A stretch of DNA of 64,000 nucleotides, taken from contig CAMRHE010000077.1 of assembly GCA_947044405.1 (NCBI GenBank), positions 1,550,001 to 1,614,000 of the forward strand. The letters run 5' to 3'. This document shows positions 12,501 through 22,439 of this stretch, piece after piece. This DNA is from Leptodactylus fallax. Taxonomy: Eukaryota; Chordata; Amphibia; Anura; Leptodactylidae. The number at the start of each line of letters is the position of its first letter. Positions within the stretch are counted from its first letter, which is position 1. Under the pieces are notes generated by a model that was not told where the DNA came from, made no database searches, and worked only from the letters and a program-made list of their open reading frames with translations. The translations under genes and the position numbers were made by a program.

Positions 12501-15500
12501 GTCACCTGAGATTTCGTGACGTTTAATTGTAGCTCCCTTGGAAATATAATGAAATATAAGAGTCAGTTTTTAGGTTGGTCTATATGATGTTGTACACAGA
12601 AGATGAATTAAATGAGTTTTCCCATTAAATTAAAATTTGTTATAAAGGGGAACAAACCAACTAACCATAATTAGTACATGTAATATTGTATATATGCCAA
12701 TGAAAACTAGTGACTGCATTGGAATGAAAATGAAGACTAGGGAAAAGGAAAGACCCAGTGTTAACAATCCACTACAGTACTCTAGACCAAATCTGTGGCT
12801 TCCAACTGTTGCAATACTACAACTCTCTGCATGCCCTGACAGCCACATGATGGGATTTGTAGTTTTGTGACAGTATACAGGTTGGATAACAATGTTCTAG
12901 AGTCTTATTTTCACATTTCTCTTCGGTATTGATAGGTGTATGGGCAGCCCCAGCATTCTTCCCAGAGATTTATCCACATCATACTTGGATGGAAAATAAA
13001 TCTAATGGTCCTACAGATTTTATCTCTTATGGATGGCGCTGGTAGTTGCCTTCTATCCATAATGTGCAGGAGCCACAATATCCTTCTCAGATTTGTCCAT
13101 CTCAGTGGATTTCACAACATCTCTGGTAGGAATGAGGTTGGGGTGGTCAAGTCTTTAAACAGATTGTACACTAACACAATGGAGGAAATATGCAAAAACT
13201 AATATACAGGAAATCAGGGCTGCCTCCCTTTACATCTACTCTAAAGCAGCTACAGACAGTGCCGCAACCCATTGCACAGCTTGTGAAGGATTGAGGTACA
13301 TGAAACTATAATGAGATACAACTACTGTATACCAAATGGCTTTCCATGGTTTCCTATTACAGAAAGAAACATAAAATAAATTACAACAAGACTTGGCTGT
13401 TCAGTCTCGCTTTCCTGTCAAATGTTGCGACTTTATAGCTACTACAACAACATATATATGTGTGGATTTAGGTTAAACCAGGTGGAAACTATATAAATAT
13501 TTCATTACAGAGCAAAATCAGTTTTTTTTTTTGCTTGAAAATATTTAAAATTTATATAAATTTTATAAATGGCTCCCAAGCTGAATTTTTTAATACCTTG
13601 AGAGTTAGATAGCATGTAATGGCTTCTACAGTTTTCACTATCTTGCTCTAAAAAGTGGATTTTTATGAGCAGGACAATCTGCCACTATTTTCTCTTTAAC
13701 CACTTTAGTACCAGGCTATTTTCTCTGGTTCAGGACAAGACACATTTTGGCGGGGGGGAAGTTTGTATATGCCATTTTGAGGGCTATAACATTTTTGCAT
13801 TTATTTTTGCATTTTTTGTTTTGTTTTTTGTTTTTTTTTTATATCCGGGAAAATATATACAAAAAAGGAGGTAAGATGTGTTTTTCACGTTTCACATTTT
13901 TTGGGGTTTTTTTTTAATGGCACACAGTGCTACTAAAAAACTTTTTAAAATAGTTTGTCCTCTCCGTTATAGTAATTTTTATTTTGTATTGTGTCATCTG
14001 GGTTGGAGTAGAACCTGTGATGTGGGCGTGGTATCGGCGTATATATTTTTTTATTTTTTTTTAATTATTTTACTTACTTTTATTTTTAACTTTTCTATTT
14101 ATTTATTTATTTAATTTATTTTTTACATGATGTCCCCATAAGGTCATAATAGATCTCTATTTTTTTGGTGGGGGGGCTGATTTCCCCTTTAACTGGGACT
14201 GATACTTATAAGCCCCAGTTATAGGAGGAATGCAGACTCCTGCCCATGACTGCTGAGCACTGCTAGTACCTAGCAGCTGTAACAGTCTCTGATCCGGTCA
14301 CATGATCTATAGGGTCAAAGGGGAGCTGTATCATGGCGGCTCCCATAGCTGTGTATACAGCGCTCATTGAGCGCTGTAGCAATCAGGGAGGCAGGGACGG
14401 TAAAAAAAACATCCCTGCCTTCTCTAGAAGAGCTCCGACTGTAGTAACAGCCAACTTTGTGCAGCTGCTTAAGACTGCAAGGACGTACAGGTATATTCTT
14501 GCAGAACAAGAGAGGGACTGTCTGGACATATATGGTCTATGGGCAGTCCAGAACTGGTGAATGTACAAATTTGCTATTTTTTTTTTTTTTTTTAAATCCT
14601 GCTGGGGTATCTTTTATTTAAAAAAAGCTACTTAAACCATTGCTTCTAGCTAGCATGTATTTAATAGGCAAGATCTCTATACAAGAATGGAGGAGATTCT
14701 TCATCAAGGCAAAATTCCGTTTTTTTTTTTTGTTTTAGTTGTAGTGAGACAATAAAAATGGTGAAAAGGTCAACAGTCTTGTCTTCTAATGTCAAATTCT
14801 CCCAAAATACCATGTAATACTGTTCCTGTCTATAAACCCATCCAACATGGCCCTCAACATTTCTAGAATGTAGAACACATAGTTTAATAGTTCAGACAAG
14901 ATTTTCTGTAAAACCACTTGAATCTCAACTCATCCTACTGCGAGCACAAACAGACATTGGTATTTTCCTATTAACATATTATTATGCTGTGAATTCTAGG
15001 AATAGTTTGGATGCCTTAAAGACCAACCCAACAGTGAAGTCAAATAATGGTCAAAGCTCTTTGCCAAACAAAACTTCAGATACAAAGTCACTCCCTTGAC
15101 TTTAAATTTAATTTAAATTTAAATTTCCATCTTTCCTTAGTGGTACAATGAAATATCCAGAAGTATATCACATAATAAGAATAATAAATATGAAAAATAT
15201 TACAACATTAAGAAGCTTATACAGAGGATACTGGCCTTTAAAAGAATACTATAGGAAAAATATGATAATGCTCCATTTAGTCATGCTTGTTTTTTTTTCT
15301 TTGCTCATGTTAATTTAGAGCTTTTTTAGATTAGCGACTTTCTTTACTAGTAATAATGAGATGCCACTGCTAAGATCACTTTACAGCAGCTGCAAACCAA
15401 GACAGTCTTGTATTGCTGACTTCAAGACACCTAGTGGCAAATATAAAAAGTGCAGTATTGAATATTTTTACATATGGCCATAAAAATCCTTCTGAGACAT

Positions 15501-18500
15501 GTATAAAGTATGTTTATTGCAGTTTCCCATATGCAATAATTGGAGACAATAAAAAGCATTCGTCCTTGGTCTAGTTTATAAAATGCGTCAGAAATGCCCA
15601 GCATTTTCCCTTACCAGAGGCTGCTTGTTTTTCACCAGGCACACTATTCTCATTGCTTCCTCATTCTCAGGGATGTTTTCTGGTAGTGGAGGAAGAATGG
15701 GCTCATAATCTTTCTGTGCTACTGTATCATGGGCAGACAGCAGTGCCTGGGAAATTAAACAAAGTTATTATGCATACATAGGTGGTAGGATAGGACCCTG
15801 AAATGCTTGTCTTTTATCAGTCTTTAGTGATGTATTTATGCTTGCCTTTGTGCATGTGGCTTAAAAGGGAGTCTTTCTACAGGAAAATCAGTATCAAACT
15901 AATGGCAGTACCTTGTAGGGGTGGCTTCTACACTTTCCAAATATGTCTTTCTTATTCTGCATTGCAGCTCCATTTTCATGAAAATCAATGTTTGATTCTT
16001 ATGCAGATAAGCTAAAGGACTTTTCAGGAGTTTCCTCTCCTGCTGGGGCTTCACTCTCCGCTCTAGATAACCACTACTAATTCCCGCCCAGCTCCCCCCC
16101 CCCCCCCCAGTGCATTTTCTTATTTTTTATATTTTTGGTAATATCCATCGCTCAAGTGCACTTACACAACAAGCAAGCAAACCTAGAAAAATGCCTTGCC
16201 TTAAAGTGTGGGCCTCGCAGAAGGCGTCTTAATTCACGAGAGTCAGCAGAAGGTGGTGACTCACGCAGCACTTCTACAACCTGAGGAAAAAAATTACATT
16301 TATTGATTTCATAATACCAACTTCACAAATGACACATGGCCCTTGAAGTATAAAACCCGTTATAAAATATATAATTATATGTAATTAGTAAATTTATTTA
16401 TTTCATTAGCTTACTTGTATAGCGCCTACATATTCCACAGCACTTTACAGACATTGACAGTCACTGTCCCATATAGGGCTCACAATCTACATTTCCCATG
16501 AGTATGTCTTTGGAGGAAAAATTACTTTTCATAAATGGTTAGTACTGGTGAATATAAGAAACTAAGAAAGTGATACCGTGTATTTTATTAGGGACAGTTT
16601 TTTTTTTATTGATTGTAGTCTGAAAGACCATCATCTCTATAGTAATAGTTTGCTACTCAATGTCCTTCCTCATACTTTCACATGATTAGGGTGTGACCTC
16701 TTTTTTGTAGCATAGATTGCTGTGCAAACAGGAGGTCATTCTCTGCTGCCTGCAGATACTTTTGAGCTCTACCATGTGATCTCAGATACATCAATGCCCC
16801 CCCCCCATTCTTATGCTTCAGCTCTTTTGTGAAAATGCCTCCTCAGCTTCATATAGCCCACCTCTCACAAATAGCCCATAGTTTCCCCTCTCTTACAATA
16901 AGGTCACCATGCCCCTATTACCTTCCCCAGTGTTATCAGCCACAGATGGTACAGCTTTCAGAATCTGTGGTAACATCATCCTCACAGTCTCAGGTCCTAA
17001 ATGGTATATAGCCGTGATGGCGAACATATGGCACGCGTGCCAGAGAGGGCACGCAGAGCCCTCTCAGTTGGCACACGCGCCGTCATCGCTCACTAACGGG
17101 GAATCCAGTACAGGATTCCCTGTTAGTGAGCGATCGCTTCTTTCAGCTGTATGTGCATATGCATATGAAAGCTGTCAGTGTAAGCTGCGGCCCCCGGAAT
17201 CGCGGCCTATACTGACTGCAGAGTGTGACCTCTGGCCCGACGCAGGCACGATGACGTAAATCATCAGCGCCTGCGATCAGAAGAAGAAGGAGGACGCTCT
17301 TCGTGGGACTGCAGCTCTTCGTGGGACAAGGTAAGTAACAAACTACTGTGTGGGGGCCTTCTGTGGAGCATATACTACTATATGGGGGACACTGTGAAGC
17401 ATAAACTACTGTATGGGGACACTGTGAAGCATAAACTACTGTGTGGGGGCCCACTGTGAAGCATATACTACTGTGTGGGGGGGGGCTTACTGTGGAGCAT
17501 ATACTACTGGGTGGGGACCCACTGTGAAGCATATAATGTGGGTGGGGGCCCAAAGTGGAGCATATAATACTGTGCGGGGGCCTCTGTGGAGCATAGAATA
17601 CTGTGCGGGGGCCTCTGTGGAGCATATAATACTGTGCGGGGGCCCCTGTGGAGCATATAATACTGTGCGGGGGCCTCTGTGGAGCATATAATACTGTGCG
17701 GGGGCCTCTGTGAAGCATATAATACTGTGCGGGGGCCTCTGTGGAGCACATAATACTGTGCGGGGGCCTCTGTGGAGCACATAATACTGTGCGGGGGCCC
17801 TCTGTGAAGCATATAATACTGAGTGGGGGCCACTCTGGAGCATATAATACTGTGTGGGTGCCATTCTGGAGCATATAATACTGTCTGGAGGCCACTTCAG
17901 AGCGAAATGTACTGTGTGGGGGCCACTTCGGAGCGCATTGTACTGTGTGGGGGCCCTTCACTATTTATATCACACAGTATCTGTTTTATAGCAAACATGT
18001 GATATTAGTACAGGCTGTAATAACGGTGCACGGTCACTATAAAATAGACCCTGGTTAGTTTAAGGTTAAATTGCCGTGTTGGCACTTTGCGATAATTTAG
18101 TGGGTTTTGGGTTGCAGTTTGGGCACTCGGTCTCTAAAAGGTTCGCCATCACTGGTATATAGTATTATGAGCTCTGCAGTGTTTTGCAGAAACAGGAAAT
18201 AGACATGAGTACAGGTACTAGACATGGATGGCAGTACCAACCATATACTTTGATGACTCACTGCATAGAAGTCTATGAAGAGGCGAGGGGGAGACTGGTA
18301 GAAAAGACACATTCTGCTACACTGTGGGAAAACTCTTTTGGCATTGCTGTTTTTCAAGACAGGATTCCAGCAGAATGAGGCACGCAATCAATTCTAATCA
18401 ATCTAGCCATAGACGTCTGTGTGTGAGGTGAATGTGTGTGAGAAGGATTCTATATAAATAGGCTGAGTTAATATAAGGAGCAAGAGAGCAGCCTAATAAG

Positions 18501-21500
18501 TGGAGAAAGAAACAGATTTATTTAATAAGATATATTACAAAGTTTTCTATATTCAAATGTATTATTCATATATGGAAAGTGAGTTATAATTGGAGGTACA
18601 CTTTAAGAAAAGACATACCAGTCTATAACTACAAGACGTGACACAGTGAAAGATAATACGCACTTTAGCAACAATTTTTTGCATTCCTTCACCGTACCTA
18701 AAGCTAAAAGTATTATACAACTAGTGATGATTTAGAATATCATACTGTTTTGTGTCTACATCTCCTAAATAGATCTATTGGTCTCCATATCTAGAGGTGC
18801 CCAAACACATGGGATCAGCCAGACATACATCTAATTTATATAGGGGTGTCCCAACTTACCCTTGATGACAGATGGGCATGACTGCTAGATTTCAACATAC
18901 CCGATTTTCATGGGAGATAAGCTGTTCTGTGTGGCTAATGTCTACTCAGAACACATGCATGCTCTGCCAAGGTAAGTGTTCATGCATGTGGTGGAACGGG
19001 ATCAGTAGGAGTAGCCACCAACTTAATGAGTGTATAGCTGACAGTGATCTAGGATGTATGGCTAGCTTATAACGACTGCAATATCACCTACTGTACTTAT
19101 GACTGGAACAACAGGCAACATGGAAAACATTTCTTTAACTAACCTCACTGCATAACGCACGGGCCTTAGGTACAACAGGCGCAGGCCGCTTTCTTATATA
19201 TTGATGAAGACACTCATGCACCTGTAATAAAACAGAATATCTGTATGGAACTTCACCATAGATGCAAGACATTTTCATATTTATTTATCATGGAGGAAGA
19301 TGGCACAGAGGAGCCTTCCCTAAGAAAGAGATATTTAATCCTGTTATAATGCAAAGTTGTGCTGGTAATGTTGTACTTAAAATATCTAGGTAGTGGGGAT
19401 TTAGGAGATTAAGCCTGGATTGCCTTATTTGCGGACAATTTGGAGGTTGATGATATTACTCAAGAATGTATCTTGGTATAAAGTGTTAACACATATGGTC
19501 AGCTTTACCTATAAAACTGGGAGAAATGAAATGACCAAAAAGTTACTAATAAATAATAAAAAGTATTGTTAAAGGGATCCTGTCACCAGAACCCAGCAAA
19601 TAGAGAGGTTAGGGTCACCTGAAACAATGTTTTCTCTTTGTGAATTGGAGCCAAAATCTCACCATTTTTGTCAATATGGAAATGAGCTCTTGCGAGCAAC
19701 TAGGGCATTGGTGTTGCTCCAAAGAATTAAGTGGCAGCTCCCTCATTGCTCCAAATAACTCATTTGCATATTGACAAAAACAGCGATATCTTAGCAAACA
19801 AGTCACCGATTCTCAAAAGGAAAACACCATTTGCTTCAGGTGACCCTAACCTATCTATCTACTGGGTTGATATTCTGGGTCCAGGTAACAGAGTTACTTT
19901 ATGTTAAATTCACAGAGGGCCAATATGCTGGAATATCTGTAGCGTATGACAGTACCAGCTAAATGGATGAGATTTTACCAAATCTTTGACACATTCTGCA
20001 CAAAAAAAGATTCCAAAAGGAATCCACACCGATATTGACATGCATGGGGGATTTTAAATTTGTAGAGATTTTCATGGGGGATTTTAACTGTGACAAAATC
20101 TTCCTAGTACTGTACAGTACACAGATTGTGCTGATAGTTCTTAAGGGATTTTTTTTCTGCTGCAGTTTACATCTTGTGTGGACATCTTAGAAAGATTTTC
20201 AGTGGCTGACATTTTTGGACTGGTTAAGGAAAACAGCTGCTAGACCAGAAAAGACTTGGAATTTCACATTACGGTGTTGAATTTAGCAACACATACCATA
20301 TTACGTAGGTAAATAATACTGTGTCACACATAGGACCCCGATACAAATGTATGGCCACGTGCATAGTCTGTAGCCAGAAATGTGGGCTACCAGAATTTCT
20401 GTATTATTGAACGCTGAATCAAAGGAACATCACTAGATATACTTTATAACCACTACTGAAATACCTTAAGTAAAGACTGCAGCCATGGGGCCTGGAGCAA
20501 ACTGTACAACACCCCAATGCCATTAATATCTCTGTGGTAAAAAAGGCCCAGCTCTTCAAGTACCAATGTGAGGATCTGAGAGAGGCCTGTAAGAATGAAT
20601 GTACACGATTAGACGCCGCCGCAACTGTAATAGTGACATATACAGAATATGATCAGAAATAAAACAAAAATCTGTCTGACATTGTGTAATACAATTTTTA
20701 CATTGCTTGCACATACAATATTGGTTCCTGTAGTAGTGTTTAGGATTAAAAGGGTCTCAACAAGAGACGACAAGCTCTTTTATCTTGAAGTCCGCCCTTT
20801 GATCAGTTTTAGTTTTCCGTCTTCATTATGGCAATTTCAGTGACAATTGTTGTGTTGACGGTGGCAGGGCTAGAACCTGTGATGTGGGCAATGTAGTGGA
20901 GTTTTTTTTTTATCTTCTTTAAAACACGTAGTGTCCCCCTAGCAGACCATAATAGACCTTTGGAGGGGGCATTTCTACACATTTTTTGAGGCAAGAGTAA
21001 CAATTGTATTTAAATGTTTTATTTATTTATTTTTTACGGCTTTCACCATGCAGGATAAATACAGTTCAATTTCTATAGTATGCACTGATAGAGATACAGA
21101 AATTAATACAAAATATGGCTTTGTTATTATTATTTTTCTGTTATTTAATATGGTTTTATTTAATAATTTACAATATATATTTTTTTACATTTGCAGTTAG
21201 TCCCATACTGGCATTTAAACTCTAGGTGGCACAATTGCTAGTATAGTACATTGCAATACTCTACTATATTGCTGTATTGCAATGTACTATACTTTATAAA
21301 GTGTAACAGAAAGTAAACCCATAAGACTCTATAAAGAGGTTTATAGGTTTACTTATGATAGGGACGTGTGGGCCCCCCATCCCACCCCCGTCAACATGAC
21401 AACTCACCAGCATTTTACAATTGCATCATGGGGGTTCCTATAGGGAGGAGGGGGAAGCACAGAGAGATCCCTTAGATGCCACTCATCATTGAAGGTGGCA

Positions 21501-22171
21501 TTGAGCAGGTTAAACAGCTGTAAACAATGTTTTTACCACTTCCAGTTGTTAGAGCTGAATGCCAGCTGTGTGGTACAAGAGTGAAGAAATCAGGCGATAC
21601 CTTTTAGAGGCTAACTGAGTATATTTATAAGTAAGCTTTCAGGAGTGCTCGCTCCCTTCATCAGACATGGTGTGATACAAGAACTGAAAATTAACAGATT
21701 TTTATACACATGGTTTTCAAAGCATTTTAGAGTCCTTAAAAAAAATTGCAATCTAAGTAGAGAAGTTATTTACAACAGGTCAAAAAAACAGTCTGGAAAC
21801 TTGTGGTGCGTGACGGAGGGATCAGTAATTCTTGCTGTTATCTGTTTGCTATCAGGAGGTGATTTGTGTGTGGTACGGCTGACATCCTCTGCCGATGGTG
21901 CAGTCTCAGCTCCTACTACGTAATGTTGTGTTAACACATGCTCACCCATCACTTACTATTACATCATAGGGAATTAAATAGTTAATGGTAACAGCCTCAT
22001 ATAATTATTTTATGCCCTTAAGACCTCACAATCGAAAATGATCGATGACATCATACCATTTTCTTGGAGACATCCAGGATTCATTTCCATTGTCTCCCTC
22101 ATTTTCAAAGACTCCCCAGCTTTCTGTGGATGAACCATCCAAACAAAGGAATCAAAGCAATTGTGATTGAA
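500..22171 (-). CDS. MPP4: MPP4 gene, 13 exons found, 3' part missing
   Basis: MPP4 is a membrane-associated guanylate kinase of the p55/PALS family, known as a scaffold at photoreceptor synapses. Thirteen exons joined in phase on the minus strand give about 358 residues from the Met codon at 22138-22136. They encode in order an L27 region (22057-16200), a linker, a PDZ domain (end of 15615-15746 to 9640-9711), an SH3 domain (6504-6700, with ALYDY-type region, MWWQAR and GLIPSNH), and a HOOK linker with a FWWSQP motif plus three acidic microexons. The guanylate-kinase exons should follow below position 500 and are not in the window. Every junction keeps phase and no internal stop was met, so it looks functional. 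The assignment to MPP4 rather than MPP3 or MPP7 rests on the HOOK linker and the neighbouring ALS2. The true 5' UTR and promoter were not located. Introns hold two hAT MITEs, a Tc1-like element and other repeats. Confidence 0.9.
675..2242 (-). mobile_element. Tc1/mariner element, DD35E family, copy 1
   Basis: Both ends carry the inverted terminal repeat CAGTCATGGCCAAAAGTTTT (about 38 bp in all), with a TA duplicate outside each end (673-674 and 2243-2244). The 1568-bp body is almost identical to the copy at 22770-24336, which is one base shorter. It lies in the MPP4 intron between two microexons, in the same orientation as the gene. The close match of the copies points to recent transposition. 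Confidence 0.96.
852..1868 (-). pseudogene. Tc1-like transposase, one frameshift
   Basis: Minus-strand transposase with paired-type helix-turn-helix, GRPRKT motif and DDE domain. The reading is open from the ATG near 1868 but shifts at about 1507, where one extra C/G lies in a short run compared with the intact copy; the rest of the frame ([29 protein letters not shown], end GQHCKY) stays open to 852. The catalytic residues are present, so the frameshift is the only visible defect. Confidence 0.9.
3112..3150 (-). CDS. MPP4: MPP4 microexon 2 (39 bp), HOOK linker
   Basis: 39 bp, acceptor ATTTATAG, donor GTAAGA. Encodes [13 protein letters not shown] with a split codon on each side. Only one of the three frames is open and it is the one the neighbours need. 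The DEKCVEADEETFES run formed with the next microexon matches the MPP4 linker I recall from mammals. Confidence 0.85.
3269..3286 (-). CDS. MPP4: MPP4 microexon 1 (18 bp), HOOK linker
   Basis: 18 bp between acceptor ACAG (with a long T-rich tract upstream) and donor GTAAGA. It supplies the end of a leucine codon, then S T I G E, then one base of a glutamate. It is the only reading that links the exon at 6137 in frame to the microexon at 3112, giving [16 protein letters not shown], which resembles the acidic linker of mammalian MPP4. Confidence 0.8.
3911..4870. mobile_element. Non-autonomous hAT element with 8-bp target duplication
   Basis: Ends are CAGGGGTCCCCAAACT on the left and its inverse AGTTTGGGGACCCCTG on the right. 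The 8-bp GCATAGGC occurs directly outside both ends (3903-3910 and 4871-4878), which is the hAT signature. There is no transposase. The inside holds a GC-rich segment and a minisatellite (4250-4610). The terminal sequence resembles hAT families found widely in tetrapod genomes. Confidence 0.93.
4250..4610. repeat. Minisatellite inside hAT MITE
   Basis: Tandem array of CATGGGACCTATATGGGGGA units of about 21-24 bp with variants carrying AAAGAGCTGGCC. The array keeps frames open by chance, which gives the repetitive false ORFs at 4270-4674. Confidence 0.93.
5520..5600. repeat. LINE-tail-like dispersed repeat
   Basis: Contains TTATATAGAGCCAACATATTCT with a run toward ACTTTACAAATC. The same motif ends the LINE at 47285 and recurs at 16395, 36120 and 50095, so it is probably a 3' tail fragment of an L2/CR1-like element or a derived SINE. 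Confidence 0.55.
6137..6201 (-). CDS. MPP4: MPP4 exon, HOOK linker
   Basis: 65 bp, acceptor TTATTCAG, donor GTGAGT. Encodes [20 protein letters not shown] and Q. The [10 protein letters not shown] segment follows SH3 in MPP4-type MAGUKs. It ends with one base of a leucine codon completed by the 18-bp microexon at 3269. Confidence 0.93.
6504..6700 (-). CDS. MPP4: MPP4 exon, SH3 domain
   Basis: 197 bp, acceptor GAATAAG, donor GTACAG. Encodes a whole SH3 domain: [12 protein letters not shown], then [24 protein letters not shown] and [12 protein letters not shown]. The paired tryptophans and the SNH loop are the diagnostic positions. The last two bases plus the first of the next exon make the arginine of KRKQREFWW. 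Confidence 0.97.
6905..7150 (-). pseudogene. Decayed Tc1/mariner transposase fragment
   Basis: Minus-strand reading has [20 protein letters not shown] followed by KSIF and then a stop, which lines up with the WCxxHxxWTxEEWxxVxFSDES block of Tc1-like transposases. The glutamate of DES is lost and the frame breaks. No terminal repeats were found. Located in the MPP4 intron between 6700 and 9640. Confidence 0.45.
7556..7700. repeat. End of a TTAA-type MITE
   Basis: TTAAAGAGAACCTTTCACCACC at about 7556 is like other TTAA-plus-AGGG/AGAG ends in this window. The partner end was not found, so the extent is a guess. Confidence 0.35.
8510..8885. repeat. Foldback with about 150-bp arms
   Basis: GAGTATAATGATTGGAGGC...GACATCACAGATGTCACATG on the left is mirrored by CATGTCTGTGACATCACTGA...GCCTCCGATCATTATA on the right. 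The arms are imperfect and meet near 8700. The transcript of this MPP4 intron could fold into a long hairpin. Confidence 0.75.
8935..9150. repeat. Minisatellite, about 32-bp unit
   Basis: Five to six degenerate copies of GGGACATTATACTGTGTGAA plus GGGGCCACTGT. The core ATTATACTGTGTGNNGGGGCC is shared with arrays at 17330-17960 and, in reverse orientation, 37045-37275. Confidence 0.85.
9640..9711 (-). CDS. MPP4: MPP4 exon, last PDZ strand
   Basis: 72 bp (24 codons), acceptor CGGCAG, donor GTAAAA. Encodes [20 protein letters not shown] then [13 protein letters not shown] corresponds to the GTI.FKV.P strand that closes PDZ domains in this family. It fits exactly between the neighbouring phase-0 exons. 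An 800-bp polypurine (transcript: polypyrimidine) tract begins about 25 bp upstream of its acceptor. Confidence 0.85.
9735..10550 (+). repeat. Long polypurine tract with 15-bp tandem core
   Basis: About 815 bp nearly free of C and T on the plus strand. Its core (9900-10100) is a 15-bp tandem repeat AAGGCAGAGAGAAGG; the rest is GA-rich. MPP4 is transcribed from the other strand, so its pre-mRNA carries a pyrimidine tract here, ending about 25 nt before the acceptor of the exon at 9711. Long apparent ORFs on both strands are by-products of composition. Confidence 0.95.
10723..11338. mobile_element. PIF/Harbinger-type MITE
   Basis: Left end GGGGTCGTTCACACTACCG and right end CGGTAGTGTGAACCCACCC are inverted repeats, and TTA is present outside both ends (10720-10722 and 11339-11341), the usual 3-bp Harbinger target. 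The inside is full of GTCCGTTA and TAACGGACA repeats in both orientations. No ORF. Confidence 0.8.
11532..11617 (-). CDS. MPP4: MPP4 exon, PDZ domain
   Basis: 86 bp, acceptor ATCACAG, donor GTATTT. Encodes [20 protein letters not shown] and EPEQVIQIL, the typical DxLxEVNG core and C-terminal helix of an MPP PDZ domain. Ends in phase 0. Confidence 0.95.
11701..12423. mobile_element. TTAA-flanked MITE beside an MPP4 exon
   Basis: AGGGGTTGCCCGGG after TTAA (11697-11700) pairs with TTGCCCGGAAAACGCCT before TTAA (12424-12427). The inside has an inverted GC-rich part around 11930-12060 (CTTCATCTGG against CCAGATGAAG). The TTAA duplicate suggests piggyBac-type mobilisation. It fills most of the intron between two PDZ exons. 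Confidence 0.8.
12455..12536 (-). CDS. MPP4: MPP4 exon, PDZ domain
   Basis: 82 bp, donor GTAAGA. Encodes [20 protein letters not shown] and GGLADRS, the central strands of the PDZ domain. The last base is the first of a glycine codon completed by the next exon. A TTAA-flanked MITE ends only 31 bp below the donor. Confidence 0.95.
12537..15614. other. MPP4 intron
   Basis: Intron between the exons at 15615 and 12536. Apart from a dispersed repeat at about 13697-14555 (see separate entry) and T-rich or A-rich runs, I see no exon, RNA gene or element end in it. Confidence 0.7.
13697..14555. repeat. Dispersed T-rich repeat, shared with 20760-21560
   Basis: Shares AGAACCTGTGATGTGGGC, then GTCCCC...CATAATAGA...GGGGG, in the same order with the region at 20760-21560, so both are copies of one interspersed repeat. 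The left side starts after TTTAACCACTTTAGTACCAGGC. Probably a DNA transposon relic; no coding capacity. Confidence 0.55.
15615..15746 (-). CDS. MPP4: MPP4 exon, linker and start of PDZ
   Basis: 132 bp (44 codons), acceptor CCCAG, donor GTAAGG. Encodes [20 protein letters not shown], then [20 protein letters not shown] and KQPL. The [12 protein letters not shown] segment is the first strand and carboxylate-binding approach of the PDZ domain. Strongly conserved against MPP4 of mammals as I recall it. Confidence 0.93.
16200..16280 (-). CDS. MPP4: MPP4 exon, L27 region, GC donor
   Basis: 81 bp (27 codons) encoding [20 protein letters not shown] and RGPHFK. The acceptor is TTTCCTCAG. The donor reads AAG followed by GCAAGG, that is a GC-AG intron; no GT donor would keep the frame here. 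Phase 0 on both sides, joining [10 protein letters not shown] of the next exon. Confidence 0.88.
16395..16515. repeat. LINE-tail-like dispersed repeat
   Basis: TTGTATAGCGCCTACATATT then CCACAGCACTTTACAGAC and GGGCTCACAATCTACATTTCC form the common tail motif also found at 5520, 36120, 47285 and 50095. Confidence 0.6.
17012..18154. mobile_element. Non-autonomous hAT element with 8-bp target duplication
   Basis: Left end CCGTGATGGCGAAC and right end GTTCGCCATCACTG are inverted, and GTATATAG is duplicated outside (17004-17011 and 18155-18162). The inside holds a palindrome (about 17088-17135) and a large minisatellite. The right terminus reads inward as TTAGAGACCGAGTGCCCAAA, known from a widespread vertebrate hAT group. 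No transposase. Confidence 0.93.
17330..17960. repeat. Minisatellite, 31-bp unit, inside hAT MITE
   Basis: About 17-19 units of GGAGCATATAATACTGTGCG plus GGGGCCTCTGT, best preserved at 17560-17790. Earlier and later units drift to CATAAACTACTGTGTGGGGG and similar. The false ORFs on both strands come from the unit. Confidence 0.95.
19144..19221 (-). CDS. MPP4: MPP4 exon, L27 region
   Basis: 78 bp (26 codons), acceptor ATTACAG, donor GTTAGT. Encodes [15 protein letters not shown] and then a proline/basic stretch ending ALCSE. Equivalent to the linker after the first L27 helix bundle in MPP4. Phase 0 on both sides. Confidence 0.85.
19573..19903. mobile_element. TTAA-flanked foldback MITE
   Basis: AGGGATCCTGTCACCAGAAC after TTAA pairs with GGTCCAGGTAACAGAGTTACTTT before TTAA (19904-19907). 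Inner segments GTTAGGGTCACCTGAAACAA and TTGCTTCAGGTGACCCTAAC are inverted, so the element folds on itself. A related right arm is at about 27010-27260. Confidence 0.75.
20465..20586 (-). CDS. MPP4: MPP4 exon, L27 domain
   Basis: 122 bp, acceptor TTACAG, donor GTATTT. Encodes [15 protein letters not shown], then [14 protein letters not shown], the amphipathic helices of an L27 heterodimerisation domain that pairs MPP proteins with partners. It starts with two bases completing a codon split with the exon at 22057 and ends in phase 0. Confidence 0.9.
20760..21620. repeat. Dispersed repeat, second copy
   Basis: Homologous in order to the repeat at 13697-14555. It also contains a 55-bp palindrome at about 21240-21294 (AGTATAGTACATTGCAATAC against GTATTGCAATGTACTATACT). 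Confidence 0.5.
22057..22171 (-). CDS. MPP4: MPP4 first recognised coding exon (N-terminus)
   Basis: Acceptor TTTTACAG ends at 22172 and donor GTATGA begins at 22056. The frame is open through the exon and ends with NPGCLQEN plus one base, which joins the next exon to read ENGLSQIL, matching the start of the family's L27 region. The likely start is ATG at 22138-22136; other Mets follow at codons 24, 28 and 30 of the exon, so the exact start is uncertain. An upstream noncoding exon is implied by the acceptor site but was not found. Confidence 0.75.
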
Positions 22172-22439
22172 CTGTAAAATAAATAAGAGAAAATTATAGT
22201 ATATATAAATATAGTATAAAGTCATTACATTACACAGCTCGGCTGGAAACGTCATTAAGAGCAATGACTCTAGTATGTATTCTAATTGCTTAATCATAGT
22301 TCCCATTTTTTCACTCTGTAGACATGTAATGTAAAAGAGAACAGCTTGTAAAGTTCCCACTAGTAATGCTTTGAGCATTGCCAGGGAGAGTCTTGTCCTG
22401 TACACCTGTACCCAATGCAGTATTTAGAGCTGTACCATT

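Noticed and set aside
17143..17961. 272-codon minus-strand ORF with repeated [21 protein letters not shown] units
   Set aside because: The 31-bp minisatellite is read cyclically in all frames; it lies wholly within a MITE.
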